Assembly: GCF_030515985.1 (NCBI RefSeq)
Contig: NZ_CP100376.1
Location: forward strand, 632,825 to 639,553
Source: Corynebacterium accolens
Lineage (GTDB): Bacteria > Actinomycetota > Actinomycetes > Mycobacteriales > Mycobacteriaceae
DNA length: 6,729 nt
Direction: 5' to 3'
The notes under the pieces: generated by a model
Databases searched by the model: none
What the model saw: the letters and a program-made list of their open reading frames with translations, nothing else
What the model was told of the DNA's origin: nothing
In this document: positions 4,474 through 6,729 of the stretch, piece by piece
How the letters are laid out: every line of letters begins with the position of its first letter
Position numbering within the stretch: the first letter of the stretch is position 1
Program-made: the position numbers and the translations under genes

Positions 4474-6144
4474 TTATCGGGTGAGCTTGCGGTGAGTGAC
4501 GCGAGAAGGACGGGCGGCGTCTTCTCCCAGACGCTCCACCTTGTTCTTCTCATAGTCACCAAAGTTACCCTCAAACCAGAACCATTGCCCCTCGGCAACG
4601 TTTCCTTCCCACGCCAGAATGTGGGTACAGGTACGGTCCAAGAACCAGCGGTCGTGGGAAATAACAACGGCGCAGCCCGGGAATTTCTCCAAGGCGTTTT
4701 CTAGCGAACCCAGGGTTTCGACGTCCAAGTCGTTGGTTGGCTCGTCAAGAAGGATAAGGTTGCCGCCCTCTTTCAAGGTCAGCGCCAAGTTCAAGCGGTT
4801 GCGCTCACCGCCGGAGAGCACCTTCGACGGCTTTTGCTGATCCGGGCCCTTAAAACCGAAGGCGGAAAGGTACGCGCGCGATGGCATCTCATTTTGGCCA
4901 ACGTGAATATAATCCAGCCCGCCGGAGACGACCTCCCACACCGTAGCCTCTGGGTCGATATTCTCGCGATTCTGGTCCACGTAGGACAGCTTGACGGTCT
5001 CGCCGACCTCAACGGAGCCATCATCCGGTTCTTCCAAACCAACGATGGTCTTAAACAGCGTGGTCTTACCCACACCGTTCGGGCCGATAACACCGACGAT
5101 GCCATTGCGCGGCAGGGTGAAGGACAAGTCCTTAATCAGGGTGCGATCATCGAAGCCCTTGACCAGGTTCTTTGCCTCGACGACCTTATTGCCCAAGCGT
5201 GGCGGCGTAGGAATCTGGATTTCCTCGAAGTCCAGCTTCTTATACTTCTCCGCCTCTGCAGCCATCTCTTCGTAGCGCTCCAAACGAGCCTTGTTCTTGG
5301 CCTGGCGAGCCTTGGCGCCGGAGCGTACCCATTCCAGCTCGTCCTTCAAGCGCTTGCGCAGCTTGGCGTCCTTCTTGCCGGCGACCTGGAGGCGCTCTTG
5401 CTTCTTATCCAGGTAGGTGGAGTAATTACCCTCGTACGGGTACAGCTTGCCGCGGTCCACCTCACAGATCCAGCCGGCCACGTGATCTAGGAAGTAACGG
5501 TCGTGGGTGACGGCTAGGACGGCACCTGGGTAATCCGCCAAGTGCTTTTCCAGCCATTCCACGGACTCGGCGTCCAAGTGGTTGGTGGGCTCGTCCAAAA
5601 GTAGCAGGTCCGGCTCCGTCAACAGGAGCTTGGCCAGGGCCACGCGGCGGCGCTCACCACCGGAGAGGTTGGTCACCGGGGCATCGGAAGGCGGGCAGCG
5701 CAATGCCTCCATCGCCTGCTCGATCTTGGAATCAACCTCCCATGCATCGGCGGCATCCAAGTCCTCTTGCAGCTTGCCCATTTCCGCCATGAGCTCATCG
5801 CTGTAATTGGTCGCCATCTCTTCGGCGATTTCCTCGAAGCGCTGCTTCTTTTCAAAGATATCGCCGAGGCCCTCCTCGACGTTGCCGCGCACGGTCTTTT
5901 CTTCATTCAGCGGCGGCTCCTGCTGCAGGATGCCCACGGTGGCACCCGGATCGAGGAATGCCTCACCGTTAGAAGGCTGATCCAAACCGGCCATAATCTT
6001 CAGAATGGAGGACTTACCGGCACCGTTGGGGCCGACCACACCAATCTTGGCGCCCGGGTAGAACGCCATCGTGACATCATCAAGGATGACCTTATCGCCA
6101 ATTGCCTTGCGCACGTTTTTCATCGTGTAGATGAATTCGCCCAC
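4474..6144 (-). CDS. ettA: Energy-dependent translational throttle protein EttA (ABC-F ATPase)
   Basis: A 556-residue soluble protein with two ABC ATPase domains and no membrane part, matching E. coli EttA (555). EttA binds the ribosomal E site and gates the first steps of elongation according to the ATP/ADP ratio. Domain 1: Walker A GPNGAGKS (38-45), signature LSGGE (160-164), Walker B LLLLDEPTNHLD (180-191) with catalytic Glu185, switch His214. The charged, helical inter-domain linker (about 245-305), including LEWVRSGAKARQAKNKAR, corresponds to the P-site-tRNA interaction motif characteristic of EttA. Domain 2: Walker A GPNGVGKT (354-361), signature LSGGE (443-447), Walker B LILLDEPTNDLD (463-474) with Glu468. 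The insert at about 95-145 fits the short EttA arm. The family is often misannotated as a drug or macrolide transporter. The GTG start (6144) is supported by AAAGGGG 6 nt upstream and by the conserved EFIYTM N-terminus. It is probably the first gene of the operon with the thioesterase. Confidence 0.95.
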   Translation of the reverse strand: MGEFIYTMKNVRKAIGDKVILDDVTMAFYPGAKIGVVGPNGAGKSSILKIMAGLDQPSNGEAFLDPGATVGILQQEPPLNEEKTVRGNVEEGLGDIFEKKQRFEEIAEEMATNYSDELMAEMGKLQEDLDAADAWEVDSKIEQAMEALRCPPSDAPVTNLSGGERRRVALAKLLLTEPDLLLLDEPTNHLDAESVEWLEKHLADYPGAVLAVTHDRYFLDHVAGWICEVDRGKLYPYEGNYSTYLDKKQERLQVAGKKDAKLRKRLKDELEWVRSGAKARQAKNKARLERYEEMAAEAEKYKKLDFEEIQIPTPPRLGNKVVEAKNLVKGFDDRTLIKDLSFTLPRNGIVGVIGPNGVGKTTLFKTIVGLEEPDDGSVEVGETVKLSYVDQNRENIDPEATVWEVVSGGLDYIHVGQNEMPSRAYLSAFGFKGPDQQKPSKVLSGGERNRLNLALTLKEGGNLILLDEPTNDLDVETLGSLENALEKFPGCAVVISHDRWFLDRTCTHILAWEGNVAEGQWFWFEGNFGDYEKNKVERLGEDAARPSRVTHRKLTR

Positions 6145-6150
6145 TTTTTA

Positions 6151-6157
6151 CCCCTTT
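6151..6157 (-). promoter_or_regulatory. Ribosome binding site for the GTG start of ettA
   Basis: Minus strand AAAGGGG, 6 nt (TAAAAA) before GTG at 6144. The next in-frame ATG, codon 8, would remove the conserved EFIYT and lacks such a site, so the GTG is supported. The leader upstream is AT-rich (6145-6200); TAGATA at 6180-6185 and TAGTGT at 6191-6196 (minus strand) are possible -10 elements but neither is strong. Confidence 0.6.
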
Positions 6158-6217
6158 GCAAAAATTTGGGAGACGTATTTATCTACACAAACACTACATC
6201 AGAATGCGCGCCTAGGT

Positions 6218-6242
6218 GCCTCGGGTCGGGCGAACCCGAGGC
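6218..6242 (-). terminator. Hairpin between the ssb-like gene and ettA, probable terminator
   Basis: A perfect 9-bp GC-rich stem (GCCTCGGGT with ACCCGAGGC) and a 7-base loop, 12 nt after the stop of the ssb-like gene. It has no U run after it in the minus-strand direction (ACCTAGG follows), so it is not a textbook rho-independent terminator. It may end or attenuate the ssb transcript or stabilise its 3' end, leaving ettA to its own promoter. Confidence 0.5.
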
Positions 6243-6254
6243 GGATGGCAGGCG

Positions 6255-6729
6255 CTATGCATGCACGGTTTCGGCGGCCTCCTCTTCTTGCGTTGCTACT
6301 TGCTCGCCGTCCTGGGCTGCTGCACTATTTCCCGCTTGGATGCGGTCTGCAGCGGTATCAGCGGCGGTATCGCCCGGCGCGGAGTTATCTACGTCCGGTT
6401 CCACCTCATTATCGCCAAGCTCAGGGATGGCGATGTTTTCCTGGTTATACTGCGGCGCCAAGCGCTTTGCGCCGATGACGTGGCGGTTTAGGTCTAGGCC
6501 CACATACTGCGCCTTGATAAAGGTGCGGTAATGGTCCTTGCCCTCATCATCGCGCCACTGATCAGAGACGATCGAGCCGCAGACCAATAGCGGCATGCCC
6601 TTGGCCAGGGATTTCTTGACGTTGATGGCAAATTGGTTCCACATCTCCACGTCAATAAAGAGGTGGTCTACATCGCGCCACTGCTGCTGGCCGCGTTGGT
6701 TTTCGGCGTCGGTACCGGTATCGGCGGGG
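6255..6729 (-). CDS. Single-stranded DNA-binding protein paralogue (SsbB-like), N-terminus outside window
   Basis: The visible 158 residues read in from the right edge with no start inside the window; a GTG at 6650 is internal to the OB fold and should not be taken as the start. The OB-fold signature of bacterial SSB is clear: QQQWRDVDHLFIDVEMWNQF, then AINVKKSLAKGMPLLVCGSI, then a strand with DQWRDDEGKDHYRTFIKAQ and GLDLNRH. These proteins coat single-stranded DNA in replication and repair. After about residue 80 of the visible part comes an acidic, Ala-rich low-complexity tail (DTAADTAAD, EEEAAETVHA). The tail lacks the C-terminal DDDIPF-like tip that the main SSB uses to recruit partners. 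The position beside ettA matches the second mycobacterial SSB (Rv2478c/SsbB-like, from memory) rather than the main ssb that sits with rpsF and rplI. It may be transcribed with or separately from ettA, since a hairpin follows it. Confidence 0.88.
   Translation of the reverse strand, partial: PADTGTDAENQRGQQQWRDVDHLFIDVEMWNQFAINVKKSLAKGMPLLVCGSIVSDQWRDDEGKDHYRTFIKAQYVGLDLNRHVIGAKRLAPQYNQENIAIPELGDNEVEPDVDNSAPGDTAADTAADRIQAGNSAAAQDGEQVATQEEEAAETVHA

Noticed and set aside
5767..6531. Plus-strand open frame of about 250 codons over the ettA 5' end and ssb-like gene
   Set aside because: It is antisense to two clear genes, spans their intergenic hairpin, and has low-complexity Ser/Ala-rich translation at its end.

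Overview
The window is a stretch of actinobacterial chromosome, most likely from a Corynebacterium. Coding GC is high, and the encoded MetB, group II truncated hemoglobin, EttA and SSB-like protein all resemble corynebacterial/mycobacterial versions. The order glbO, a conserved hypothetical gene, a hot-dog thioesterase, ettA and an SSB paralogue recalls the Mycobacterium tuberculosis Rv2470-Rv2478c neighbourhood (recalled from memory, not searched). I see no mobile element, CRISPR array, tRNA or rRNA gene. Species-level identification is not possible by eye.

Left end (1-498): the N-terminal part of metB (cystathionine gamma-synthase, minus strand) runs off the left edge. A divergent intergenic region of about 160 bp holds candidate -10 elements for both directions and a partial match to the corynebacterial McbR operator just upstream of metB. 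Rightward (499-1884): an MscS-type mechanosensitive channel and a truncated hemoglobin GlbO abut exactly, stop codon against start codon, so they look like a coupled two-gene operon. A 17-bp-stem terminator at 1933-1978 closes this operon and also serves the converging gene.

Middle (2016-3366, minus strand): a complete alanine dehydrogenase gene (ald) starts at GTG with a good ribosome binding site. It is preceded by an AT-rich, gene-free region of about 260 bp that carries a candidate promoter and a 21-bp dyad next to it.

Right part (3367-6729, minus strand): ssb-like gene (runs off the right edge), a hairpin, then ettA, acyl-CoA thioesterase and a conserved protein of unknown function. The last three are closely spaced and are probably one transcript starting upstream of ettA. 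EttA is an ABC-F ATPase that acts on the ribosome according to energy status; the thioesterase and hypothetical protein have no obvious mechanistic link to it beyond neighbourhood.

Overall this is ordinary core genome. The most interesting points are regulatory (the ald dyad, the McbR-like site), the channel-hemoglobin coupling, the unexplained gene downstream of the thioesterase, and an SSB paralogue without the usual C-terminal tip. I found no convincing previously undescribed system.
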